Shown: positions 25,427 to 33,877, counted from the stretch's first letter. The stretch: DNA of 58,078 nucleotides from Candidatus Scybalocola faecavium (GCA_018713145.1 DVFP01000030.1:1-58078), one strand, 5' to 3'. Translations and numbers: made by a program. Notes: a model not told the origin generated them from the letters alone.

Positions 25427-26164
25427 ATGGAAAAAATCTATGCCCGTACAAAAGGTATCCGCGACGATATGGTTGACGGATTCTGCCCCGGCTGTATGCA
25501 CAGCACGGTAATTAAATTGATCGGTGAAGTTCTTGAAGAGATGAACTTATTTGATAAAGCTACATGCGTCCTTGGTATCGGATGCTGCGGCCTTCATATG
25601 GAATATATTACTTACGATAACACAACAGCTCCCCACGGACGTGCCTGCGCAGTTGCTACAGGTATTAAACGCTCCAATCCGGATTCTTTAGTGTTTACAT
25701 ACCAGGGCGATGGTGACTTTGCTTCCATCGGTCTTGCTGAATCCGTATCCGCAGCAAACCGTGGTGAAAACATTACGGTTATCTTTATTAACAACGGTAT
25801 TTACGGTATGACCGGCGGCCAGATGGCTCCCACAACCCTCATTGGCATGAAAGCTACAACAGCGCCTAAGGGACGTATTGCTGAGGAACATGGCTATCCT
25901 ATGCATATGTGCGAGATCTTAAATCAGCTGACAGCACCGGCTTATCTTGTCCGCACAAGCTGCAATACACCGGCCAATGTTATCAAGACCAAAAATGCCA
26001 TTAAGAAAGCTTTCCAGAATCAGATTGATGGAAAAGGCTTCTCTATGGTTGAGATCGTAACAAGCTGTCCGACAAACTGGGGCCTGGATCCTATCGATGC
26101 GCTTGATTTTATCGAGCAGAAGATGCTTCCGGAATTCCCTCTGGGCGTTATCAGAGATAAATAG
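25427..26164 (+). CDS. vorA: 2-oxoacid:ferredoxin oxidoreductase beta (TPP-binding) subunit
   Basis: ATG 25427 lies nine bases from AAGGAGG and gives 245 residues; the in-frame ATG at 25418 touches the binding site and is unlikely. FCPGCMHSTV at the N-terminus and GIGCCGLHME supply the cluster-proximal cysteines. The TPP motif is YQGDGDFASIG with INNGIYGMTGGQ. It carries thiamine diphosphate and catalyses decarboxylation. It is encoded 14 bases after the alpha subunit and 15 bases before gamma. Confidence 0.9.
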   Translation: MEKIYARTKGIRDDMVDGFCPGCMHSTVIKLIGEVLEEMNLFDKATCVLGIGCCGLHMEYITYDNTTAPHGRACAVATGIKRSNPDSLVFTYQGDGDFASIGLAESVSAANRGENITVIFINNGIYGMTGGQMAPTTLIGMKATTAPKGRIAEEHGYPMHMCEILNQLTAPAYLVRTSCNTPANVIKTKNAIKKAFQNQIDGKGFSMVEIVTSCPTNWGLDPIDALDFIEQKMLPEFPLGVIRDK

Positions 26165-26179
26165 GAGGAGGAAAAATCT

Positions 26180-26731
26180 ATGGAGACAAATTTACTTGTT
26201 GCCGGTTTCGGCGGTCAGGGCGTTATGACGCTGGGTAAATTCCTCGCCAGCGCTACATGCGATTCTACAGATAAGAGCGTAACCTTTTTCCCGTCCTATG
26301 GCGCTGAGCAGCGGGGCGGTACAGCGAACTGCTATGTTGTTATTTCCGATGGTATGGTAGGAAGCCCTGTAGGGGATGTTATGGATGACCTTATTGTTAT
26401 GAATGGTCCTTCCTTAAGCAAATTCATTAATGTTTTAAAGCCAGGCGGAACACTGTTTATTAACAGCTCTATCGTCAGCGATGACATTCCAAGAGATGAC
26501 GTAAAGGTTGTTAAGGCTCCTGTGACCGAGCTTGCTCTTGAAATGGGCAACGCCAAAGTATTAAACGTTATCATGCTTGGCGTATACATTGGCTACACAG
26601 AGGTTCTTGCCCCTGAAATCGTATGGAATACCATCGAGCATAAGCTTGGCAAAAAACCAAAGCTTTTGCCTTTAAACAAGGCTGCTTTTGAAAAAGGTCT
26701 TGAGATCGGAAGATCACAGAGAGAGGCTTAA
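26180..26731 (+). CDS. vorC: 2-oxoacid:ferredoxin oxidoreductase gamma subunit
   Basis: The 183-residue protein starts behind ATAGGAGGAGG. The N-terminal LLVAGFGGQGVMTLGKFLA is the family signature, followed by FPSYGAEQRGGTANCYVVIS. It binds the CoA part of the reaction together with alpha. A strong terminator 50 bases after its stop ends the operon. Confidence 0.92.
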   Translation: METNLLVAGFGGQGVMTLGKFLASATCDSTDKSVTFFPSYGAEQRGGTANCYVVISDGMVGSPVGDVMDDLIVMNGPSLSKFINVLKPGGTLFINSSIVSDDIPRDDVKVVKAPVTELALEMGNAKVLNVIMLGVYIGYTEVLAPEIVWNTIEHKLGKKPKLLPLNKAAFEKGLEIGRSQREA

Positions 26732-26780
26732 GCGATAAAACAGTATCTACTGGAATCCGACAATTAACAGGATTATGGAA

Positions 26781-26822
26781 AACCCCCGCTGCGTGGATGT
26801 CACCTTGCAGCGGGGGTTTTGT
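26781..26822 (+). terminator. Terminator of the ptb-buk-vor operon
   Basis: AACCCCCGCTGC and GCAGCGGGGGTT form a perfect GC-rich 12-bp stem, and the second arm runs into TTTTG. The following 110 bases up to the LysR stop hold two copies of GCGCCTGGCAGGC (about 26826 and 26913) and no gene; the second copy lies in a palindrome, TTGCGCC-TGGCA-GGCGCAA. Confidence 0.9.
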
Positions 26823-26933
26823 TGTGCGCCTGGCAGGCAGCCGCCACGCTGGCGGGAGCGGATATTTGCCGGGCAACGGACAGCAAGCAGTGGAACTGCG
26901 AGCTGATCGCTTGCGCCTGGCAGGCGCAAGCGC

Positions 26934-27812
26934 TTATAAGCTTTCAATAAAATACTTTGCCGCCTCTGAAATAGGCACCTGGTCATTGTATCCCACAACA
27001 AGATGCCTTGAGGGGAGAATATCTGTTGTCTGGATGCAGAATAGATCCGGGTCATTTTCCGGAAGACAGAAATCCGGCACAAAGGCAATGCCAAGACCGA
27101 TCCGGGCCAGATCAATGAGCAGATCATTGCTGGACAGTTCGATTTCAGGCACCAGATCCAGCTGTTTTTGCTGGAACAGACTGTGGAGGAATTCACTGGT
27201 CATGCTTTGTTTATCCAGCATAAGGATCGGGTAGGCCAAAAGTTCTTCAAGACGCAGGGCCTTGTCCTTCAGATAAGAAAAATGCTGGGCATTGGCAATA
27301 AAAATATCTTTAAACTCCCGGACCTGGCGCACATTTGACACAGTGTTCATGCGGGGATTGGGATAATTGGCCACGATCAGATCCACCTGACCGTTATCCA
27401 GAAGATCCACACACCGGGCGCTGGTCTGATTGGTCACTTTAATGTGGACATTAGGGAAATGGGCGTGAAATTCTTTTAAGTAGGGAATAAGAAAGTATCG
27501 GCAGATCGTATCGCTGGCTCCAATGCGCAGCTGTCCGCCGTTTAATGTGTTGGCGTCCAGAATCTGGTTTTCTCCCCGGATGATCAGGTTTACCGCCGGT
27601 TCCACATGCTTAAAAAGCATTTCCCCTTCCGGCGTCAGCTTTACCTTTTTTGTGCTTCGGATAAAAAGGTGCTGGTTCAGCTTTGTCTCTAAAGATTTAA
27701 TAGACTGACTCACCGCTGACTGAGAAATATACAGCTGCTTTGACGCCTCAGAAAAGCTTAGGGTTTTTGCTACATAGTAAAAAACTTTATAAAGTTCGTA
27801 ATTAATATCCAT
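26934..27812 (-). CDS. LysR-family transcriptional regulator
   Basis: ATG at 27812 (AGGTGA seven bases upstream) gives 292 residues; a GTG four codons earlier lies inside that site. The winged helix is at residues about 3-62 with ASKQLYISQSAVSQSIKSLE. The effector domain begins at GGQLRIGASDTICRYFLIP. It converges on the vor operon and diverges from purL. Regulation of one of these neighbours is possible, but no clear T-N11-A site was established. The effector is unknown. Confidence 0.88.
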   Translation of the reverse strand: MDINYELYKVFYYVAKTLSFSEASKQLYISQSAVSQSIKSLETKLNQHLFIRSTKKVKLTPEGEMLFKHVEPAVNLIIRGENQILDANTLNGGQLRIGASDTICRYFLIPYLKEFHAHFPNVHIKVTNQTSARCVDLLDNGQVDLIVANYPNPRMNTVSNVRQVREFKDIFIANAQHFSYLKDKALRLEELLAYPILMLDKQSMTSEFLHSLFQQKQLDLVPEIELSSNDLLIDLARIGLGIAFVPDFCLPENDPDLFCIQTTDILPSRHLVVGYNDQVPISEAAKYFIESL

Positions 27813-28229
27813 TGTATTGTTCACCTGCTTATCGCTGCCGCTTACGATAAAAGGGCAGTTTAATTTAGGTATCCGTAGTATCTGGAATCCCTTGCTTTAA
27901 TCAATATTAGCACATTCCCATAAGACAGTAAAGCCGAAAATCCCCCCGGCCTGTGGACTGGGGAAATACCCAAACTTGAGGAAGCGGCGGAAAATGATAT
28001 TTGTAACAGTGATTATATATAATTCTTACTAATTATTTAGATTAAATATATTAATTTTAATTATAAACAGAAGGATGATATAATTTAGTTTAAGAACAGC
28101 CATAAGTCTGCTTTGATGTGGTTTAAAGCCGGATCGGGGGTTGTGGCTGGGCTGAAATTAATAAGTCGCAGGTAACAGTTGGCTGAACTGTCACCGTATG
28201 CCCATTAAGGAGAAAAATGGAGGTATCGT
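27813..28229. promoter_or_regulatory. Divergent LysR/purL intergenic region
   Basis: This 417-bp stretch has no ORF. A -10 TATAAT lies at 28079-28084 with only a weak -35 (TTTAAT), leaving a purL leader of about 140 bases. I looked for a purine or PRPP riboswitch core and did not see one. A near-palindromic repeat, GTAACAG to CTGTCAC, lies at 28171-28195 just before the ribosome binding site and belongs to a repeat family also seen at 35311. Confidence 0.5.
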
Positions 28230-31200
28230 ATGAGCCAGGTAAAAAGAATCTATGTTGAAAAGAAACCCGACTATGCCGTTGCCGCCCAGGAGCTTCTGGA
28301 AAATATCCGGGATTATCTTGGCATTGACGGCGTGAGCAGCGTACGTGTGTTGATCCGTTATGATATACAAAATATTTCGGAGGAAACTTACGAAACGGCT
28401 AAGGTGACGATTTTTTCTGAACCTCCGGTAGATATTCTTTATGAAGAGGTGCTGCCGGTTCATGAAGGAGAAAAAGCTTTTTCTGTTGAGGCTCTTCCCG
28501 GACAGTTTGACCAGCGGGCAGATTCTGCTCAGCAGTGTGTAAAACTGCTGAATGAGGATGAAGAGCCGGTGATCAAGTCCGCAACCACATATCTTATTGG
28601 AGGAACATTTTCAGACGAAGAGTTTGCCCGGATCAAATCCTTCTGTATTAACCCGGTAGATTCCCGCGAAAATAATGATGAAAAACCGGAAACTCTTGTG
28701 ACGATATATGAGGAGCCGGCAGATGTTAAGATCTTTGACGGCTTTATTTCCATGGAAGAGGATGCTTTAAAAGAGCTTTATCTTTCCTTAAATCTGGCAA
28801 TGACATTTAAGGATTTCCAGTTTATTCAGGAGTATTTTGCCGGAGAAGAAAAACGCGATCCTTCTATGACAGAAATCCGTGTGCTGGATACCTACTGGTC
28901 CGATCATTGCCGTCATACTACATTCCAGACAGAGCTTAAAAATATCCGTTTTGAAGATGGTGATTATAAAGATCTTGAGGAATCCACCTATAATGCTTAC
29001 AAGGCCGCTCATGATGAGATTTTTGCCGGGCGGGATGACAAATATGTTTGTCTTATGGATGTAGCCCTTATGGCCATGCGCAAGCTGAAAAAGGAAGGTA
29101 AGCTTGAGGATATGGAAGAATCCGATGAGATCAATGCATGCAGTATTGTTGTTCCCGTGGAAATTGACGGGGAAACACAAGAGTGGCTGATCAGCTTTAA
29201 AAATGAAACTCATAACCATCCTACAGAAATCGAACCTTTTGGTGGTGCTGCAACATGCCTTGGGGGAGCTATCCGTGACCCCCTGTCCGGACGCTCTTAT
29301 GTTTATCAGGCTATGCGTGTTACTGGCGCGGCAGATCCTACGGTGCCGCTGGATCAGACACTGGAAGGAAAGCTGCCTCAGCGTAAGATCGTGACCGGCG
29401 CAGCTTCCGGCTACAGCTCCTACGGCAACCAGATCGGTCTTGCCACAGGACTTGTTAATGAAATTTATCACCCCAACTATGTGGCAAAGCGTATGGAGAT
29501 CGGTGCCGTTATGGGTGCTGCTCCCAGATGTAATGTGATCCGTGAAAACAGTGATCCGGGAGATATTATCATCCTTCTGGGCGGACGCACAGGACGTGAC
29601 GGCTGCGGCGGCGCTACAGGATCTTCTAAAGCCCATAATGTAAAGTCTATTGATACATGCGGCGCAGAGGTTCAGAAAGGTAACGCGCCTACAGAACGTA
29701 AACTTCAGCGTTTGTTCCGCAATCCTAAAGTCAGCCGTTTGATCAAGAAATGCAACGACTTTGGCGCCGGCGGCGTATCTGTAGCTATTGGCGAGTTGGC
29801 AGATGGTTTAAATATTGACCTGGATAAGGTGCCTAAAAAATATGCCGGCCTGGATGGAACAGAATTGGCCATTTCCGAATCCCAGGAGCGTATGGCTGTT
29901 GTGATCGATCCTAAGGATGTGGATCAGTTCCTGGCTTACGCCAATGAAGAAAACCTGGAAGCAGTTTGCGTAGCTGTAGTTACAGAAAGCCCGAGACTGG
30001 TTATGTCCTGGAGGGGCAAAGAGATCGTAAATGTATCCAGAGCATTTTTAAATACTAACGGCGCTCATCAGGAAACCGATGTAGTTGTATCAATTCCTTC
30101 CCGCAAGGATAATTATTTTGAAAAGAAAAAAGATATTCAGGATATGAAGCAGACATGGCTGGACAATCTGTCTGACTTAAATGTATGCTCCCAGAAAGGC
30201 CTGGTGGAAATGTTTGACAGCTCCATCGGCGCTGCATCTGTGTACATGCCTTACGGCGGAAAATATCAGCTGACACCGGTTCAGACCATGGTTGCCAAGC
30301 TTCCGGTCCTTAAAGGGCGTACAGAAACCGTAACTATGATGAGCTATGGTTATGATCCTTATCTGTCCTCCTGGAGCCCGTATCACGGTGCTGTCTATGC
30401 GGTTTTGGAATCTGTTGCCAAGATCGTAGCTGCCGGCGGTGAGTATGAAAAGATCCGTTTTACATTCCAGGAATACTTTGAGCGTCTTGGGGAAGATCCG
30501 AAACGCTGGGGAACACCATTGTCTGCGCTTTTAGGCGCTTACGATGCACAGATGGGATTCGGACTGCCTTCCATCGGCGGTAAGGACTCTATGTCCGGAA
30601 GCTTTAATGATATTGATGTTCCGCCGACATTGGTATCTTTCGCAGTGGATGTGGCAAAACATCCTCAGATCATTACACCGGAATTAAAGGCTGCAGGTAA
30701 TGCTCTGGCTATGGTAACGATTGATAAGGATCAGAATGATGTTCCTGTTTATGCTCAGGTGATGAAGCTTTATGATACGATCCATGAGCTTATTGGGAAG
30801 AAGGCTGTTGTGTCTGCCTATGCCGTAGGTTTTGGCGGTGTCGCTGCGGCAGTGAGCAAGATGGCCTTTGGAAATAAGTTGGGTGTGGCTTTAAATGATA
30901 GACTTTCCCGGGAAGAACTGTTTACACCGGCCTATGGAAATCTGGTACTGGAAGTTCCCGCAGGCAGTGAAAATGTCCTTAAAGAGGCCATGACAGCAGC
31001 AGGTCTTGAAAAGAATCTGATCATGATCGGACAGGTAAAAGATAATGGCGAATTTACTTACGGAGATATGACCGTGTCTATGGACGAAGCTCTTGCGGCA
31101 TGGACAAAAACACTTGAAAAGGTATTCCCCACCCGTTCCGGTGTAAAAGAACAAAAGATTGATACTCCGCTGTATACAAAAGGCAGCATTTATGTGTGCA

Positions 31201-32012
31201 AACATAAGGTGGCCCGTCCTAAGGTATTTATTCCTGTATTTCCGGGAACAAACTGTGAATATGATACATTAAAAGCCTTTGAACGTGCCGGGGCTGATGT
31301 AGAAACCTGCGTTTTCCGTAACCTGGATGCAGAAAATATCCGTGACTCTGTAGAAGCCTTTGAAAAGGGTATCCGTCAGGCACAGATCCTTATGTTCCCA
31401 GGCGGTTTCTCTGCAGGTGACGAGCCGGATGGCTCAGGTAAGTTTATTGCGACTGCCTTTAGAAATGAGAAGATCAGAGAAGCTGTTATGGAGCTTTTAA
31501 ATCAGAGAGATGGTCTTGCACTTGGTATCTGCAACGGTTTCCAGGCTTTGATCAAGCTGGGGCTTGTGCCATACGGTGAGATCACGCCGCAGAAGCCGGA
31601 TTCACCTACATTGACTACAAACCATATTGGACGCCACGTTTCCAAGATCGTATACACAAAGGTTGTGTCCAATAAATCCCCATGGCTTTCCAAAGCAGAA
31701 GTGGGCGGCGTGTATTCCATTCCTGCGTCTCACGGCGAGGGCCGCTTTGTTGCCAGCGAAGAATGGATCAAAAAGCTGTTTGACAATGGCTGTGTAGCCA
31801 CTCAGTATGTGGATGTGGACGGCAATCCTACTATGGATGAGGACTTTAATCCTAATGGTTCCTACTATGCTATTGAAGGTATTACCAGCATGGACGGTCG
31901 TATTTTAGGAAAGATGGCTCATTCAGAGCGTATCGGCGAAGCTGTTGCTGAAAATATTTGTGGAAATCAGAATCAGATGATCTTTGAATCTGGTGTGGAA
32001 TATTTTAAATAA
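28230..32012 (+). CDS. purL: Phosphoribosylformylglycinamidine synthase (large, single-chain)
   Basis: The 1260-residue enzyme starts at ATG 28230 behind AATGGAGG. It catalyses the fourth step of purine synthesis, FGAR plus glutamine and ATP to FGAM. The linker and ATP-binding domains contain DTYWSDHCRHTTF, KNETHNHPTEIEPFGGAATC and the second PurM-like half with MGFGLPSIGGKDSMSG. The C-terminal glutaminase has FPGTNCEYDT, the nucleophile Cys in LGICNGFQAL and ASHGEGRF. This long fused form replaces the PurS/PurQ/PurL complex of Bacilli and is common in Lachnospiraceae. It stands alone, outside a purine operon. Confidence 0.96.
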   Translation: MSQVKRIYVEKKPDYAVAAQELLENIRDYLGIDGVSSVRVLIRYDIQNISEETYETAKVTIFSEPPVDILYEEVLPVHEGEKAFSVEALPGQFDQRADSAQQCVKLLNEDEEPVIKSATTYLIGGTFSDEEFARIKSFCINPVDSRENNDEKPETLVTIYEEPADVKIFDGFISMEEDALKELYLSLNLAMTFKDFQFIQEYFAGEEKRDPSMTEIRVLDTYWSDHCRHTTFQTELKNIRFEDGDYKDLEESTYNAYKAAHDEIFAGRDDKYVCLMDVALMAMRKLKKEGKLEDMEESDEINACSIVVPVEIDGETQEWLISFKNETHNHPTEIEPFGGAATCLGGAIRDPLSGRSYVYQAMRVTGAADPTVPLDQTLEGKLPQRKIVTGAASGYSSYGNQIGLATGLVNEIYHPNYVAKRMEIGAVMGAAPRCNVIRENSDPGDIIILLGGRTGRDGCGGATGSSKAHNVKSIDTCGAEVQKGNAPTERKLQRLFRNPKVSRLIKKCNDFGAGGVSVAIGELADGLNIDLDKVPKKYAGLDGTELAISESQERMAVVIDPKDVDQFLAYANEENLEAVCVAVVTESPRLVMSWRGKEIVNVSRAFLNTNGAHQETDVVVSIPSRKDNYFEKKKDIQDMKQTWLDNLSDLNVCSQKGLVEMFDSSIGAASVYMPYGGKYQLTPVQTMVAKLPVLKGRTETVTMMSYGYDPYLSSWSPYHGAVYAVLESVAKIVAAGGEYEKIRFTFQEYFERLGEDPKRWGTPLSALLGAYDAQMGFGLPSIGGKDSMSGSFNDIDVPPTLVSFAVDVAKHPQIITPELKAAGNALAMVTIDKDQNDVPVYAQVMKLYDTIHELIGKKAVVSAYAVGFGGVAAAVSKMAFGNKLGVALNDRLSREELFTPAYGNLVLEVPAGSENVLKEAMTAAGLEKNLIMIGQVKDNGEFTYGDMTVSMDEALAAWTKTLEKVFPTRSGVKEQKIDTPLYTKGSIYVCKHKVARPKVFIPVFPGTNCEYDTLKAFERAGADVETCVFRNLDAENIRDSVEAFEKGIRQAQILMFPGGFSAGDEPDGSGKFIATAFRNEKIREAVMELLNQRDGLALGICNGFQALIKLGLVPYGEITPQKPDSPTLTTNHIGRHVSKIVYTKVVSNKSPWLSKAEVGGVYSIPASHGEGRFVASEEWIKKLFDNGCVATQYVDVDGNPTMDEDFNPNGSYYAIEGITSMDGRILGKMAHSERIGEAVAENICGNQNQMIFESGVEYFK

Positions 32013-32052
32013 TCAATTGTGCTTAAGATCTAAATCCGGATCTGAAAAGTCA

Positions 32053-32086
32053 AAAGCCGCAGGCGCCAACGCCTGCGGCTTTATTG
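32053..32086 (+). terminator. purL terminator
   Basis: AAAGCCGCAGGCG and CGCCTGCGGCTTT form a perfect 13-bp stem with a four-base loop; the second arm ends in TTTATT. Confidence 0.92.
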
Positions 32087-32256
32087 ATGTCGTATTTTAA
32101 AGCTTTATCAGATGTGTTTTGTGAAATCGTATTCTGCCTTTATGGTCATTGTATCCTGTTTTTGTTGTTAAATCAATTGTTTTAGGGTTGTTTTCAGGTT
32201 TAATCGTGTGTTGGTGAAAAATAATGAGTAAAAAATAAAAAAAATTAAAAATTGTA

Positions 32257-32285
32257 TTGACAATATCTGCTCTGTGAGCTATAAT
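32257..32285 (+). promoter_or_regulatory. Perfect consensus promoter of noncoding unit A
   Basis: TTGACA (32257-32262), a 17-base spacer and TATAAT (32280-32285) match the sigma-A consensus at all twelve positions. An A-rich tract (32230-32252) upstream could act as an UP element. Unit B has the same promoter. Confidence 0.9.
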
Positions 32286-32736
32286 AAAACCATCAAAAGA
32301 GAAACACATTTCTAAATCAAAAGGATTTGGAAAGACCTGAAGGAGGAGATTCCATTGAAAAGTTGATGAAGTGATTTTTATTATATCCACAGAACGATAA
32401 GTAACCTGAAGATTGGTTCTCCGGAATGGATCGATCTTAAAAATATTTTTATAAATTTACTTTTAGTCGTGAACAGATTTTAAGTAATATTTTAAAATTA
32501 GAAAAACAGGACTTGTCCCTTCTGTAAAGTATGATAGATTTCACAGGGAGTGGTTTTAAAGTTGATAGATCAACTGAAAGAGAGTTTATAATTTAAATGG
32601 TTATAAGTAATCCAAAGGTTGGTCGGGGAGGTTTATATACTGACGAGAAAGGTATATAAATTGTATATGGGAAAAGTGAATAAAGAAAACTGGGTTTGAA
32701 AGATCATCCTAAAATTTGAGAAAAGAGGTTAAAAAA

Positions 32737-32760
32737 ATGATTGAACCAGTTCAGCAGTGA
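32737..32760 (+). CDS. Seven-codon ORF MIEPVQQ in unit A
   Basis: ATG 32737 is preceded by AAAGAGGTT at a plausible distance and followed by six codons and TGA. The same ORF, with identical bases and an own AAAGAGGT site, is found in copy B at 33741-33764. It overlaps the conserved CCAGTT arm of a long-range stem and ends directly before the terminator stem, so the conservation could be due to RNA structure alone. Translation is unproven. Confidence 0.3.
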   Translation: MIEPVQQ

Positions 32761-32761
32761 A

Positions 32762-32807
32762 GGAATCGTTCTTAGATACATAACAGATCAGGAACGGTTC
32801 CTTCTTT
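32762..32807 (+). terminator. Terminator of unit A
   Basis: GGAATCGTTC (32762-32771) pairs with GAACGGTTCC (32792-32801) with one wobble, followed by TTCTTT. The same stem with a slightly different loop ends unit B (33766-33811). Confidence 0.8.
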
Positions 32808-32872
32808 GCTGTGACGTTACTGTTCATTTTATGAACAGTAACATGCGTTTAAACCATGCAAAATTCGCTGCG
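32808..32872 (+). repeat. 65-bp intergenic repeat, copy 1
   Basis: This element follows the terminator of unit A and recurs at 33812-33876 after unit B. It begins with a hairpin, GTTACTGTTCA and TGAACAGTAAC (32816-32842), and continues with a conserved tail containing TTAAACC and GCAAAATTCGCTGCG. The loop of the hairpin differs between the copies while the stem is kept, which suggests selection or inheritance at the RNA or DNA-structure level. Confidence 0.75.
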
Positions 32873-33145
32873 CGAATGGTTTAAGCGCACGCCCGAATCA
32901 CTTTCTTACGTCGGAAACAGCAGGTGTTTCCGGATACATATACATTCCGAACCTTAGAAAGGCCAAGGCGTCGGCTGCGTGCTCTGTATCTATGAAACTT
33001 TCCTGCAGCAGTGTCAATATAAGACTGAAAAAACTTTGGAAACCATAGAAAAGATGAAAAATATAAAAGATACACAAAAATAGATTGTTAAAATAATGCA
33101 TATTTAATAAAAAACAAAAAATAAGAATAAAATCATAAAATTGTA
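32873..33145. other. Spacer between noncoding units A and B
   Basis: No convincing gene. The first bases, GCGAATGGTTTAAG, complete an inverted repeat with the AAACCATGC/ATTCGC part of the preceding repeat. The remainder is AT-rich and runs into the A-rich tract before promoter B. Short minus-strand ORFs exist, but without binding sites. Confidence 0.5.
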
Positions 33146-33174
33146 TTGACATTTATGCAAGGGACAGGTATAAT
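33146..33174 (+). promoter_or_regulatory. Perfect consensus promoter of noncoding unit B
   Basis: TTGACA (33146-33151), 17 bases and TATAAT (33169-33174). The sequence around it, from AAAATTGTATTGACA and after the -10 as AATAAAACCATCAAAAGA, is shared with promoter A, while the spacer is not. Confidence 0.9.
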
Positions 33175-33740
33175 AAAACCATCAAAAGAAAACAAAAAAT
33201 TTCTTTTAAAACTAAATTTTAGAAGAAGGAAAAAGGAGGAGATTCCATTGAAAAAGTAAGTAAGTGATGACTTTCTAAAAAGCGGAAGCAAAGACTTCAC
33301 ATGATAGGTTCAACGAAAGAATTTATCACAAGAAGAGTTGATTCAAAAAAGAAGTTACAAACAGCAGGAGTTTCGTATCTGATGATTATGAGTTCGCATG
33401 AAGTCTTACTTAAAGCATATGGAAAGGATACATCACAGGATGATTTTATATAGATGGTACTGGAAGATAAGGAATAATCAAAACTGTTGATAAATTTTTC
33501 GGAGGGCTTCATTTGAAAGATGAATAAGATTTTTAAATAAATTTTATTCTTACAAAGGATGAAACAGTAAAGAAAAGTAGCAGTAAAAAGTAAAAAGAAA
33601 AAAGTATTATAAATTATCGGACAGCGAATCAAAGAAAGTTTATATACTGACGAGAAAGGTATATAAAGGCAGAGAAAACTGAATAGAGAAAAACTGGATT
33701 TCAAAAAAGAAGAAAAGAAGTTAAAAAAGAGGTAGTAAAA

Positions 33741-33764
33741 ATGATTGAACCAGTTCAGCAGTGA
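33741..33764 (+). CDS. Seven-codon ORF MIEPVQQ in unit B
   Basis: The 24 bases are identical to the ORF in unit A, while the preceding bases differ (AAAGAGGTAGTAAAA here). A possible Shine-Dalgarno is kept in both. See the unit A entry for the alternative that only RNA structure is conserved. Confidence 0.3.
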   Translation: MIEPVQQ

Positions 33765-33765
33765 A

Positions 33766-33811
33766 GGAATCGTTCTTAGATACAAATAAGTTCAGGAACG
33801 GTTCCTTCTTT
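33766..33811 (+). terminator. Terminator of unit B
   Basis: GGAATCGTTC (33766-33775) pairs with GAACGGTTCC (33796-33805), followed by TTCTTT. Confidence 0.8.
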
Positions 33812-33876
33812 GCTGTGACGTTACTGTTCACAAAGTGAACAGTAACATGCGCTTAAACCGTGCAAAATTCGCTGCG
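33812..33876 (+). repeat. 65-bp intergenic repeat, copy 2
   Basis: This second copy of the element at 32808-32872 has stem GTTACTGTTCA/TGAACAGTAAC with loop CAAAG and the tail GCAAAATTCGCTGCG. It ends directly at the stop codon of the convergent CNNM gene. Confidence 0.75.
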
Positions 33877-33877
33877 G

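Larger units (their letters stand above)
32292..32807 (+). ncRNA. Candidate large structured noncoding RNA, copy A
   Basis: About 515 bases from the consensus promoter to an intrinsic terminator lack any normal ORF. Features shared with copy B are GGAGGAGATTCCATTGAAAA at 32341-32360, a hairpin with perfect 9-bp arms TTTATATAC/GTATATAAA (loop TGACGAGAAAG, near 32632-32660), a bulged long-range stem AACTGG/CCAGTT (about 32689 with 32746), and the terminator. Copy A also has its own hairpins, such as AGTTGA-TAGA-TCAACT near 32562 and GGAC-TT-GTCC near 32511. Size, AU-richness and the many hairpins recall the ROOL class of large RNAs, but I cannot confirm membership. The middle differs strongly between copies. 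Confidence 0.6.
33181..33811 (+). ncRNA. Candidate large structured noncoding RNA, copy B
   Basis: About 630 bases from a perfect promoter to the terminator shared with copy A. It repeats the 5' module (GGAGGAGATTCCATTGAAAA at 33236-33255, followed at once by stop codons) and the 3' module: TTTATATAC/GTATATAAA hairpin near 33637, AACTGG with CCAGTT, MIEPVQQ ORF and terminator. Its longer middle part has its own long stem, AAGACTTC (about 33291) with GAAGTCTT (about 33399). Different middle sequences that can both form helices, within the same conserved frame, speak for structured RNA rather than decayed genes. No protein of normal length fits. Confidence 0.6.

Noticed and set aside
26823..26933. 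Possible small CRISPR or repeat array (two copies of GCGCCTGGCAGGC)
   Set aside because: There are only two copies, with unequal surroundings and no regular spacers. The second is part of a palindrome. No cas gene is in the window.
28085..28229. Purine or PRPP riboswitch in the purL leader
   Set aside because: The leader is long, but I found neither the conserved purine aptamer core nor a terminator/antiterminator pair. Only the GTAACAG repeat hairpin is evident.
33297..33785. Minus-strand ORF of 162 codons across noncoding unit B
   Set aside because: It is the reverse of an A-rich transcript and encodes a Phe/Ser/Leu-rich sequence of low complexity. It has no ribosome binding site, and the conserved promoter, hairpins and terminator are all on the plus strand.
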